A stretch of DNA of 64,000 bases from Candidatus Kapaibacterium sp. GTDB lineage: Bacteria; Bacteroidota; Ignavibacteria; Kapaibacteriales; Kapaibacteriaceae. The notes under the pieces were generated by a model that saw only the letters and a list, made by a program, of their open reading frames with translations, made no database searches and was not told where the DNA came from. The position numbers and the translations under genes are program-made. Each line of letters starts with the position of its first letter. The stretch's first letter is position 1. This document shows, one piece after another, positions 8,650 through 16,244 of this stretch. Where the stretch lies: contig JAURGP010000002.1 in the NCBI GenBank assembly GCA_030833725.1, forward strand, positions 34,261 through 98,260, given 5' to 3'.

Positions 8650-9105
8650 ATGACCATACCTCTACAGAGACTTCCACACGCAGGTACACTTCCCGTTCCA
8701 TCCTATGCCACCGGAGGTGCCGCCGGCATGGATGTGTGCGCAGCACTGGACCAGCCCCTTACCATCGCACCATCGCAGATCGTGCTGGTACCTACGGGCT
8801 TCTGTATGGCCGTGCCGGTTGGGTTTGAGTGTCAGGTGCGATCGCGGAGCGGATTGGCAGCCAAACACGGGATCTTCGCGTTGAATGCTCCCGGCACAAT
8901 CGACAGCGACTATCGTGGCGAAGTGAAGGTGATCCTTGCCAACTTTTCCGGCGATCCGTTCGTTATCGAGCCCGGAATGAGAATCGCTCAACTTGTAGTG
9001 GCTCAGCATGCAACTGTGCAGTGGGAGGAAGTAAGCGAGTTAGGTGGTACAGAGCGAGGATCCGGAGGATTTGGAAGTACTGGTACAAACGGAGGAACTC
9101 CATGA
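8650..9105 (+). CDS. dut: Deoxyuridine 5'-triphosphate nucleotidohydrolase (dUTPase)
   Basis: The 151-residue trimeric dUTPase hydrolyses dUTP to dUMP, keeping uracil out of DNA. The conserved motifs are present in order: AGMDVCAA (motif 1), RSRSGLAAKHG (motif 2), GTIDSDYRGEVKVIL (motif 3, with the catalytic Asp and the Tyr gate), RIAQLVV (motif 4) and the glycine-rich RGSGGFGSTG tail (motif 5). The length is standard. Its TGA overlaps the ATG of rpiB by four bases, starting a tight dut-rpiB-bshB1 operon. Confidence 0.97.
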   Translation: MTIPLQRLPHAGTLPVPSYATGGAAGMDVCAALDQPLTIAPSQIVLVPTGFCMAVPVGFECQVRSRSGLAAKHGIFALNAPGTIDSDYRGEVKVILANFSGDPFVIEPGMRIAQLVVAQHATVQWEEVSELGGTERGSGGFGSTGTNGGTP

Positions 9106-9545
9106 TCATCAGCATTGGTTCGGATCATGCTGGCTTTCTGCACAAGGAGGCCCTAAAGCACATGTTGGAAGATGCTGGCCATACCGTGATAGATGTAGGA
9201 CCCGATACCGACGATCGCGTGGACTATCCGGACTATGGTGTAGCAGCTGCGCAGCTGGTTGCCAACGGCCAAGCCCAACGCGGTGTAGTGGTGTGTGGAT
9301 CAGGTATTGGCATCTCCATCGCTGCGAACAAGGTTCACGGCATTCGGTGCGCCAACGTCACCAGCGTAGAGATGGCGCAGTTAGCGCGCGCCCATAACGA
9401 TGCAAACATGATTGCTCTGGGCGAGCGGCTCACTCCTATCGACGTGGCAAAAAACATCGTACAGGCCTTCCTGGACACGCCGTTCGAAGGTGGACGGCAT
9501 GCCCAACGTGTGGACAAGCTGAATCAACTGGGAGGACGATCATGA
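9102..9545 (+). CDS. rpiB: Ribose 5-phosphate isomerase B
   Basis: The 147-residue RpiB interconverts ribose 5-phosphate and ribulose 5-phosphate in the pentose phosphate pathway. It starts MIISIGSDHAGFLHKEALK, has the active-site cysteine in VVVCGSGIGISIAANK, and the phosphate-binding HGIRCANV and ARAHNDANMIALG segments. The ATG at 9102 gives a normal-length protein; a longer in-frame extension upstream lies inside dut and is not family-like. Both ends overlap neighbours by four bases (dut and bshB1), consistent with translational coupling. Confidence 0.96.
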   Translation: MIISIGSDHAGFLHKEALKHMLEDAGHTVIDVGPDTDDRVDYPDYGVAAAQLVANGQAQRGVVVCGSGIGISIAANKVHGIRCANVTSVEMAQLARAHNDANMIALGERLTPIDVAKNIVQAFLDTPFEGGRHAQRVDKLNQLGGRS

Positions 9546-10273
9546 AATGCGATGTGCTGGTGATCTCTGCCCACCCCGATGACGCCGAACTGTCGTGCTC
9601 TGGCACCGTAAAGGACCTTACCAACCGTGGGCAGTCGGTAGTGTTTGTGGACTGTACTGCTGGTGAGTTGGGCACACGTGGGTCCGCGGAACTACGCGCC
9701 CAGGAAGCAGCAGAGGCCGCGCGGATCCTGGGTGTTGCGCATCGCGAGTGTCTACACATGACTGATGGTGCCGTTGCGCACACGCAGGAAAACGTCCTGA
9801 AGATTGTCGAGGTGCTTCGTGCCTACACTCCTCGCATTGTACTGACAACACCTCCCCTGGAGCGTCATCCCGATCATGAAGCTGTGCACCGGCTGGTGCG
9901 AGCGGCAACGTTTCTCTCTGGCCTGCAAAAGGTTGCTACGCGCAGGCATGGTGTTCCCCAGGAGCCACACCGTCCGGATCGCACGTTATGCTTCATGCAG
10001 CAGTTCGATCTGCCGGGAGGGCCGGATTTCTACGTAGACATTACATCAACGTATCCCGACCGTCTGGCATCAATCAAGGCCTTTGCCTCGCAGTTTCACA
10101 TGCCGGAAACCTATCAAGCTGACGAACCTGAAACGTTCCTGTCGCGTCCGGCCTTCTTCGAGGAGCTCGAAGCACGGTGTCTGTACTTTGGAAGTCGTAT
10201 CGGTGTGCGATATGCCGAAGCATTCAAGAGTGTAGAGCCGCTAGGGCTGCGTTCCCTCGCTGACCTGTTGTAG
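9542..10273 (+). CDS. bshB1: Bacillithiol biosynthesis deacetylase BshB1
   Basis: The 243-residue small PIG-L enzyme has the zinc motif AHPDDAELSCSGT at its start and RHPDHEAVH at about residue 108. Family members of this type remove the acetyl group from N-acetylglucosaminyl-malate, the second step of bacillithiol synthesis, in the cytoplasm. It differs from the secreted 804-residue PIG-L protein at 912-3326 by lacking a signal peptide and C-terminal extension. It is the last gene of the dut-rpiB-bshB1 unit. Its 3' end overlaps the convergent cytochrome gene by 33 bases (10241-10273). BshA and BshC are not in the window. Confidence 0.9.
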   Translation: MKCDVLVISAHPDDAELSCSGTVKDLTNRGQSVVFVDCTAGELGTRGSAELRAQEAAEAARILGVAHRECLHMTDGAVAHTQENVLKIVEVLRAYTPRIVLTTPPLERHPDHEAVHRLVRAATFLSGLQKVATRRHGVPQEPHRPDRTLCFMQQFDLPGGPDFYVDITSTYPDRLASIKAFASQFHMPETYQADEPETFLSRPAFFEELEARCLYFGSRIGVRYAEAFKSVEPLGLRSLADLL

Positions 10274-10717
10274 ACGTCCGTTCAAGGCCTGCTTGTGGCC
10301 GTCCTTCGCTCGTTGAACATCTGCAGCGGTAAAGGAGCGGTCCACTCCCCCGAGATACTTGCTGATGTACGTAGCAACTGCTGCCAGGTCGGCATTGCTG
10401 TAGGGGGCTGGAGGCATGGTGCGCACAACGCTGTCGGCGGAGTACTGGGTGGCCATGCCGAAGGCCAGAATCACCAGTAGGGTGTCCGAAGTGTCACTCC
10501 AGATAGCTCTCGGCCGAATGTCGGGCACGGCAGATGCACCGACTCCTCCACCGGCACCATCCTCTCCATGACATCGTACACAGTATTCGGCATAGACCTG
10601 CGCTCCGCGAGCGTGTGGTTCAGACTGGTCTTCCAGTGTGCAGCTGGTAGCAAGTGTTGTTAGCAGGGTAAACGCCATCACAACAAGAGCATTCGACCAT
10701 ACTCTTTGCTGAATCAT
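10241..10717 (-). CDS. Cytochrome c family lipoprotein
   Basis: The 158-residue protein starts with a lipoprotein signal (LLTTLATSC) followed by a short linker and a monohaem cytochrome c domain: GAQVYAEYCVRCHGEDGAGG carries the CxxCH haem site, and the distal Met ligand is likely in VVRTMPPAPYSNADL. The domain should face the periplasm or cell surface, anchored by lipid, and carry electrons; the partner is not identifiable here. It converges on bshB1 with a 33-base tail overlap and is divergent from rsmH 36 bases away. One TAGGGGGCT copy lies in the Pro-Pro-Ala-Pro-Tyr stretch. Confidence 0.88.
   Translation of the reverse strand: MIQQRVWSNALVVMAFTLLTTLATSCTLEDQSEPHARGAQVYAEYCVRCHGEDGAGGGVGASAVPDIRPRAIWSDTSDTLLVILAFGMATQYSADSVVRTMPPAPYSNADLAAVATYISKYLGGVDRSFTAADVQRAKDGHKQALNGRLQQVSEGTQP
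10401..10409 (+). repeat. TAGGGGGCT word, copy in cytochrome c gene
   Basis: Antisense to the gene, in its Pro-Ala-Pro-Tyr codons. Confidence 0.8.
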
Positions 10718-10753
10718 ACCTGCAACATCGTGATTTTAGTCGATTTTTGACCC

Positions 10754-11623
10754 ATGAATCGCCTTGATCCCTCGGTCTACCACGTACCTGTGATGCTTGC
10801 AGAGTGCATTGATGCACTGCAGGTTCAGCCCAATTGCTGGTACGTAGACGCTACGCTTGGTGGTGGCGGACATACAGCAGCCATCCTTGAGCGAGGCGGC
10901 AAGGTGATTGCCTTTGATGCCGATGATGTTGCCGTCCACCGGGCACAGGACCGATTTGCCGAGCAGTTGGGCACGTCGCTCGTGATGATGCACACCAACT
11001 TCCGAACCATGGCCTCACGGCTGGAGGGCTACGTAGTACATGGGGCCTTGTTCGATCTTGGAGTGTCGTCGTATCAGTTCGACTACCACAACCGTGGTTT
11101 CTCGTTTCGCCTTGAGGCTCCGCTGGATATGCGGTTTAGCGCTACCGGACCCACGGCAGCCGACCTGCTGAATAGCCTTCCCGAAGAGGAGATCGCTAGG
11201 TTGATCTTCATGTATGGAGAGGATCCATCGGCCCGAAAGATTGCTGCAGCGATCGTGCGCCGACGTACCCTAGCCCCCTACCAGACAACGATCGACCTGC
11301 GCGAGACCATTACCCAACACATCCCCCCACAACACCACAACAAGACCCTCGCACGGGTGTTTCAGGCCTTGCGCATCGCGGTGAACGACGAACTCGGAGC
11401 CCTCCAGACGGCCCTGGTAGATGTGATTCCATACATGGTGAAGGGGGCTCACATTGTGGTGATGAGCTACCACTCGCTCGAGGACCGGATTGTAAAAGAC
11501 ACGTTTCGCGATACCACGCAGCTGACGGTGATCACGAAGAAACCGATTGAAGCATCCGAGCAGGAGGTGGAGCGTAATCCACGAGCTCGGAGTGCACGGT
11601 TGCGCGTGGCAGAGGTGCGGTAG
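10754..11623 (+). CDS. rsmH: 16S rRNA (cytosine(1402)-N(4))-methyltransferase
   Basis: The 289-residue RsmH (MraW) has HVPVMLAECIDAL, the SAM-binding YVDATLGGGGHTAAIL, LGVSSYQFDYHNRGFSFR, and the C-terminal VMSYHSLEDRIVKD and NPRARSARLRVAE motifs. It methylates C1402 of 16S rRNA. It heads a short cell-wall group (rsmH-murF-mraY), a shortened dcw cluster: ftsL, ftsI and murE, normally between rsmH and murF, are absent here. No exact promoter box was seen, only a degenerate GATTTTTG directly before the start. Confidence 0.97.
   Translation: MNRLDPSVYHVPVMLAECIDALQVQPNCWYVDATLGGGGHTAAILERGGKVIAFDADDVAVHRAQDRFAEQLGTSLVMMHTNFRTMASRLEGYVVHGALFDLGVSSYQFDYHNRGFSFRLEAPLDMRFSATGPTAADLLNSLPEEEIARLIFMYGEDPSARKIAAAIVRRRTLAPYQTTIDLRETITQHIPPQHHNKTLARVFQALRIAVNDELGALQTALVDVIPYMVKGAHIVVMSYHSLEDRIVKDTFRDTTQLTVITKKPIEASEQEVERNPRARSARLRVAEVR
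11272..11280 (-). repeat. TAGGGGGCT word, copy in rsmH
   Basis: CTGGTAGGGGGCT on the minus strand; fourth copy of the 13-base form. Confidence 0.85.
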
Positions 11624-11628
11624 GTCAG

Positions 11629-11636
11629 TATCTTCG
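11629..11636 (+). promoter_or_regulatory. Near-consensus -7 element TATCTTCG before murF
   Basis: One mismatch to TAnnTTTG, seven bases before the murF ATG, just after the rsmH stop. It may be an internal promoter uncoupling murF-mraY from rsmH. Confidence 0.35.
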
Positions 11637-11643
11637 CCCCTGC

Positions 11644-13020
11644 ATGAAAAACACCGCATCGTTCACCCGTGCCGATCTTGTAGCAGCGCTTGGCCCAGCG
11701 GCTGAACATCTCTCTGCTGCGCTCTCTGTAACAGGCGTCAGCACCGACACACGGTTGATTGAACCGGGCAATGTGTTCGTTGCACTGATCGGTGAGAAGT
11801 TCGACGGCCACGATCATGTCAACGATGCATTTGCCAAGGGCGCAGCGTTGGCCATTGTTCAGCATCCGCTGTCGCACCACTCCGATCGCATCATTGTTGT
11901 AGACAGCACCTTGCATGCACTGGGCTCGCTAGCCTGGTATCACCGGAGACGATTTCACATCCCTGTGGTAGCTATTGGTGGGGCTTCCGGTAAGACGTCC
12001 ACCAAGGAGCTCACGGCCCATGTGCTAAGCCAGCGCTACCATACACTGCGGACCCAAGCCAACTACAACAACCAGGTGGGTACGCCCCTTACACTCTTGT
12101 CCCTCACCAACGAGCACGAAGCCGCCGTGATCGAGATCGGGACGAATGAACCTGGCGAGATTGAACTCCTTGCAGCCATGGTGCAGCCTACGCACGGCGT
12201 AATCACCACGATCGGTCCGGAGCATCTTGAGAAACTGATCGACCTCGACGGTGTGGAGAAGGAGGAAACAGCCCTCTTCGATTACCTGCAGGACCACGGT
12301 GGTGTCATGTTGGTGAACGTGGATGACGACCGACTCCGTGCCTACGATCACGCTGGTAGAATGGCTGGTAGGGTGATCACCTTCGGGCTTGAGTATCCAG
12401 CGGATCTCCGACCCACGGTGAGTTTCGACCGTAACCTGCACCCTACGATGCACCTAGTGAAGGACGATATCACGTTTCGGGCACCGATGCAGACGGTCGG
12501 ACTGGCCTCGGCACTGAACGCAACAGCTGCCATCGCTGTGGGGTGGTCGATGCAGCTCTCCGCAGAAGAAATGAAGCTTGGATTGGAGTCGTATCAACCA
12601 CCGGCAGCTCATGGCTATGCGCGGATGGTGGTGGAACACACATCGGCGGCCACCGTGCTCAATGATACCTACAATGCCAATCCACAGTCGATGCTGATTG
12701 CGCTCCAAACCCTGGCACGCTATCCAGCTACGCGACGACTTGCGGTGCTCGGCGATATGCGAGAATTAGGTGCTGCTGCCGACACTGAACACGACACATT
12801 GTTGGCAGAGGCCGTCACGTATGCAGATCTGGTGATGGTGATGGGAGAAGACTGTGTGGCTGCTGCGCAGCGCCTAAATCATCCCCACGTGCTGGTGTGC
12901 GACTCGCATCGACTGTGTGCCGACTTCGTCCGCGAGAACTCCTGCGATGGCTGTGTGGTGTTGGTGAAGGGGTCGCGCGGAATGCGCATGGAACAGGTTA
13001 TTCACGAACTACGATCCTAA
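11644..13020 (+). CDS. murF: UDP-N-acetylmuramoyl-tripeptide--D-alanyl-D-alanine ligase
   Basis: The 458-residue MurF adds D-Ala-D-Ala to the UDP-MurNAc-tripeptide, the last cytoplasmic step of peptidoglycan precursor synthesis. It shows the N-terminal uridine-binding part (VSTDTRLIEPGNVFVALIG), the ATP loop IGGASGKTSTKEL at about residues 111-123, NYNNQVGTPL, EIGTNEPGEI, and C-terminal NDTYNANPQSM and LGDMRELG, all characteristic of the family. Length is normal. mraY follows 12 bases later. Confidence 0.97.
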   Translation: MKNTASFTRADLVAALGPAAEHLSAALSVTGVSTDTRLIEPGNVFVALIGEKFDGHDHVNDAFAKGAALAIVQHPLSHHSDRIIVVDSTLHALGSLAWYHRRRFHIPVVAIGGASGKTSTKELTAHVLSQRYHTLRTQANYNNQVGTPLTLLSLTNEHEAAVIEIGTNEPGEIELLAAMVQPTHGVITTIGPEHLEKLIDLDGVEKEETALFDYLQDHGGVMLVNVDDDRLRAYDHAGRMAGRVITFGLEYPADLRPTVSFDRNLHPTMHLVKDDITFRAPMQTVGLASALNATAAIAVGWSMQLSAEEMKLGLESYQPPAAHGYARMVVEHTSAATVLNDTYNANPQSMLIALQTLARYPATRRLAVLGDMRELGAAADTEHDTLLAEAVTYADLVMVMGEDCVAAAQRLNHPHVLVCDSHRLCADFVRENSCDGCVVLVKGSRGMRMEQVIHELRS

Positions 13021-13032
13021 CGGGGTAGAGGG

Positions 13033-14163
13033 ATGTTCTATCAACTTGCGCTCTGGCTTCGATCGGCGATCGATGTGCCAGGCATCAATCTGTTCCAGTA
13101 CGTTACGTTTCGGGCGGCGGCGGCAGCAGTGTTTGCACTGCTGATTTCCGTGCTGGTTGGTCCGCGCATCATCGCCGCGCTTCGACGCATGCAGATCGGC
13201 GAGCAAGCCAAGAGTGAGCTACAGAGTGTTGGCCAACATGCCTCCAAGGCTGGAACCCCTACGATGGGTGGCCTGATTGTTCTGGCGGCAGTGTTGATTC
13301 CCACGTTGTTGTGGGGAAATGTGTTGAACATGTACGTGGTGGCTGCCGTAGTAACCACTGCCCTGTTAGGTGCCGTTGGTTTTCTGGATGACTACCTAAA
13401 GGTGGTCAAGAAGTATCCCAACGGATTGATTGGCAAGTACAAGATCGTAGGTCAGGTCACCACCGGACTCTTGGTAGGATGTTCGTTGTACTTCGCTCCC
13501 GAGTGGTACGACGCTGATCTGGCTTCTGTTACCACACTCACAACTGTGCCGTTCGAAAAGCTGGTCAACTTCGATTTTGGTGTGTTGTACATTCCGTTGG
13601 TGATCTTCATCATCACGGCTACGTCGAATGCCGTAAACCTGACGGATGGTTTGGACGGCCTTTGTATAGGCACGGTGGGGATCAGCGCTCTTACCCTTGC
13701 CGTGATTGCATACTTCTCAGGCAATGCGTTCTTTGCCGACTACCTGAACATCATGCACCTGCATGGCACCGCTGAACTCACCATCTTTGCGGCAGCGATA
13801 GTTGGTGCAGCTCTGGGTTTCCTGTGGTACAATGCCTATCCGGCTCAGGTGTTCATGGGAGATACAGGGTCCCTGGCTCTGGGTGGTGCACTTGGTGTAC
13901 TTACCGTGCTCATCAAGAAGGAATTCTTACTTCCAATCGTGGGCGGAGTGTTCTTCGCCGAAACAGTGTCCGTGATTCTACAGGTGTTGTGGTTCAAGTA
14001 CACGCGGAAACGTTTTGGGGAGGGACGGCGGTTGTTGAAGATGGCGCCTCTTCACCATCATTTCGAGAAGAGTGGCTGGCACGAGTCCAAGATTGTCACC
14101 AGATTCTACATCGTAGCGATTCTTCTGGCCATTATTACGATGGCGTCGTTCAAGGTTAGATAA
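13033..14163 (+). CDS. mraY: Phospho-N-acetylmuramoyl-pentapeptide-transferase
   Basis: The 376-residue membrane enzyme moves phospho-MurNAc-pentapeptide to undecaprenyl phosphate, making lipid I. It has about ten hydrophobic helices and the MraY signatures: GTPTMGG near the N-terminus, the catalytic FLDDYLK at about 117, NAVNLTDGLDGL at about 200, and the C-terminal PLHHHFEKSGWHESKIVTRF. It directly follows the MurF gene whose product it uses. Length is slightly above the usual 360. Confidence 0.97.
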   Translation: MFYQLALWLRSAIDVPGINLFQYVTFRAAAAAVFALLISVLVGPRIIAALRRMQIGEQAKSELQSVGQHASKAGTPTMGGLIVLAAVLIPTLLWGNVLNMYVVAAVVTTALLGAVGFLDDYLKVVKKYPNGLIGKYKIVGQVTTGLLVGCSLYFAPEWYDADLASVTTLTTVPFEKLVNFDFGVLYIPLVIFIITATSNAVNLTDGLDGLCIGTVGISALTLAVIAYFSGNAFFADYLNIMHLHGTAELTIFAAAIVGAALGFLWYNAYPAQVFMGDTGSLALGGALGVLTVLIKKEFLLPIVGGVFFAETVSVILQVLWFKYTRKRFGEGRRLLKMAPLHHHFEKSGWHESKIVTRFYIVAILLAIITMASFKVR

Positions 14164-14196
14164 TGTGAAATAGCGAGAGAAAGCGTGAGGAACCAC

Positions 14197-14892
14197 ATGA
14201 ACGTTGGCCTGATTCTTCCTGCCGCTGGTAAGGGGCTTCGGTTTGGTGGCTCCCTGCCAAAACAGTATCAGCTACTGTGCGGCGAGCCGATCATCGTGCA
14301 CACACTGCGCACCTGCTTGCGCGTTCCGATGGTCACCGCGATTGTGGTGGCCCTTCATCCAGATGATGCACTGTTCAGTCGTGCGTTAGAAGAAGCCGGA
14401 ATCCACGATCCGCGCATTGTTGTTGTAGAAGGTGATGCCGAACGTCAACTCTCGATTCAGACAGCCCTAGCTCATACATCGCTGGATTCCACGGATATCG
14501 TTGTTGTGCATGATGCGGTGCGCCCACTAGCAAGTGGAAGCTTGTTTGAGCGGGTGATCACCACAGCTGCCCAGACTGGTGCTGCCATTCCTGTGGTGGC
14601 TGTTACCGACACGGTAAAACGGGTCGATAGCAACGGTTGCGTGGTGGAGACGGTTTCGCGTGCTGATCTTCGGTTGGTACAGACTCCTCAGGCGTTTTCA
14701 ACAACCATACTACGTGATGCATACAACACAGCCATGGGTACGGAGTTCTTGGGTACCGATGATGCTTCCGTGGTGGAGCATGATGGTGTGGTGGTGCACA
14801 CGGTAGATGGTGAGCCGTGGAACGTAAAGGTTACGACAGTTTCGGATCTTGCTTCTGCAGAGGTATTTATGTCGAGGCGTTCATATGAGTAG
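14197..14892 (+). CDS. ispD: 2-C-methyl-D-erythritol 4-phosphate cytidylyltransferase
   Basis: The 231-residue enzyme transfers CMP to MEP in the non-mevalonate isoprenoid pathway. Motifs: LPAAGKGLRFGGSLPKQY (CTP binding), VVHDAVRPL, VVAVTDTVKRV and the C-terminal DDASVVEHDGVVVHTVDG. I chose ATG 14197, preceded by GTGAGGAACC, over an in-frame GTG at 14185. Isoprenoids feed the undecaprenyl carrier used by MraY just upstream, a plausible reason for the association. Its end overlaps the alkB start by eight bases. Confidence 0.95.
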   Translation: MNVGLILPAAGKGLRFGGSLPKQYQLLCGEPIIVHTLRTCLRVPMVTAIVVALHPDDALFSRALEEAGIHDPRIVVVEGDAERQLSIQTALAHTSLDSTDIVVVHDAVRPLASGSLFERVITTAAQTGAAIPVVAVTDTVKRVDSNGCVVETVSRADLRLVQTPQAFSTTILRDAYNTAMGTEFLGTDDASVVEHDGVVVHTVDGEPWNVKVTTVSDLASAEVFMSRRSYE

Positions 14893-15874
14893 AGCTCTTC
14901 CTTACTATGGAGCACTCACCATGCCAATACTGGTGATGCTTGGATTGCTGTTGGGTGGTTGGTGGTGGTACTCAATGTTAGTGGTACCGTTTGTTGTTGT
15001 TCCCATCATCGATCATCTAGTGGGACCAGACACCCGTCAACCCGATCGCTCAGAGTTGAAAGACTTGGAATCCCAGATCTCGTATCGGATGGTGCTCTAC
15101 ATCTATGCAGCACTCCAGTGTGGGTTGTTGGTGTGGGCCATGCTGCAGTGGCCAGAACTTCAAGGGTGGGAACGTTGGGCCTGTACAATTGTGATGGGAG
15201 TGATGACAGGTGGCCTTGGCATTACCATCGCTCACGAGCTTGTCCACCGCTCTTCTTGGGTGGAGCGTGCACTGGGGTACGGTTTACTGTGTTCGGTGTG
15301 GTATGGTCATTTTGGTGTGGAGCATGTGCGTGGACACCACAAGAATGTTGGTTTACGGATCGACCCTGCAACGGCTCGTCGAGGAGAGCATGCCTATGCC
15401 TTTGTTGTTCGATCCCTCGTCATGGGCTTTGTGGATGCCTTCCGCATCGAGCCGCGCCTTGTTGCGGGTTTGACAGTTGTTCAGGCAGGATGGACGGTTC
15501 TTGCTGTTGTCCTTGTGGGTGATCTGTCGGTACTGTGGTTTGTCCTTGGTCAGTCGGCAGTGGCCGTACTTCTGCTGGAGCTGGTAAACTACGTAGAGCA
15601 CTATGGCTTGGTGCGACAAGAAGTCGCTCCTGGTGTGATGGCAAAGTTCTCGGCCCAGCATGCGTGGGAGAGCCGCTATCCGGCGTCGAACTACCTGTTG
15701 TTCAAGCTGCAACGCCATGCCGACCACCACATGCATCCGCAGCGCCGATACCAGACGCTCCGTGTGCACGAGGACAGTCCACAGCTACCATCTGGCTACC
15801 CCATGATGGTTCTTCTTGCCCTTGTTCCCTCCTTGTGGTTTCGCGCAATCGATCGTCGGATTCCGGCGATGTAA
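14885..15874 (+). CDS. alkB: Alkane 1-monooxygenase (AlkB-type membrane di-iron hydroxylase)
   Basis: The 329-residue membrane protein has the full set of AlkB histidine motifs: HELVHR (about residue 118), EHVRGHHKNV (about 150), the AlkB-specific NYVEHYGL (about 238) and LQRHADHHMHPQRRYQTL (about 280). The NYxEHYG box distinguishes alkane hydroxylases from fatty-acid desaturases. It should oxidise terminal methyl groups of medium-chain alkanes using a rubredoxin partner, which is not in the window. I chose ATG 14885 (MSRALPYY), overlapping ispD by eight bases. It is somewhat shorter than Pseudomonas AlkB (about 400 residues). Substrate is inferred only from the family. Confidence 0.85.
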   Translation: MSRALPYYGALTMPILVMLGLLLGGWWWYSMLVVPFVVVPIIDHLVGPDTRQPDRSELKDLESQISYRMVLYIYAALQCGLLVWAMLQWPELQGWERWACTIVMGVMTGGLGITIAHELVHRSSWVERALGYGLLCSVWYGHFGVEHVRGHHKNVGLRIDPATARRGEHAYAFVVRSLVMGFVDAFRIEPRLVAGLTVVQAGWTVLAVVLVGDLSVLWFVLGQSAVAVLLLELVNYVEHYGLVRQEVAPGVMAKFSAQHAWESRYPASNYLLFKLQRHADHHMHPQRRYQTLRVHEDSPQLPSGYPMMVLLALVPSLWFRAIDRRIPAM

Positions 15875-15917
15875 CCTGTGAATCTTGGCACTGTTCTTGC
15901 GATTGTGTGATTGCGCG

Positions 15918-15925
15918 TATATTCG
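15918..15925 (+). promoter_or_regulatory. Near-consensus -7 element TATATTCG for the DUF2795 gene
   Basis: One mismatch to TAnnTTTG. A TTG lies 18 bases upstream, a spacing suited to the -33 element. The leader to ATG 15970 would be about 40 bases. Confidence 0.4.
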
Positions 15926-15969
15926 CGCCCACCCCACCCAGACATATACCGTTACGTAGAGGTTCGATC

Positions 15970-16206
15970 ATGTTTTGGACACCAGAACTAGCAGCTTGGC
16001 TTGAAGATGCACCGTGGCCTGCCACCAAGGACGAGCTGATCGATTATGCTGATCGTACCGGAGCCCCTTTACAGGTGATTGATAACCTGAAAGAACTCGA
16101 TGATCCAGAGGATCCGTCCTACGAGAGCATCGAGGACCTCTGGCCAGAGTACGAGAGTGCATCAGACGACTTCCTCTTCAATGAGGATGACGATAACGAG
16201 TATTGA
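15970..16206 (+). CDS. Small acidic DUF2795-family protein
   Basis: A 78-residue protein with WLEDAPWPATKDELIDYADR and GAPLQVIDNLKEL, which match the DUF2795 helical domain, then an acidic tail containing YESIEDLWPEYE and ending in an Asp/Glu-rich stretch. In this lineage such small proteins pair the domain with an ExxExxWPxY tail. No enzymatic residues are evident. It stands alone with its own likely promoter between alkB and the outer-membrane protein gene. Function unknown; the strongly negative tail suggests binding to a protein or nucleic-acid-binding partner (speculation). Confidence 0.8.
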   Translation: MFWTPELAAWLEDAPWPATKDELIDYADRTGAPLQVIDNLKELDDPEDPSYESIEDLWPEYESASDDFLFNEDDDNEY

Positions 16207-16233
16207 TCCGCCTCTGAAGCAGGTGTGTATAGG

Positions 16234-16241
16234 TATCTTTG
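16234..16241 (+). promoter_or_regulatory. Promoter -7 element TATCTTTG for the BamA/TamA-like gene
   Basis: Exact TAnnTTTG match ending three bases before the GTG at 16245, predicting a leaderless transcript. Confidence 0.5.
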
Positions 16242-16244
16242 GCT

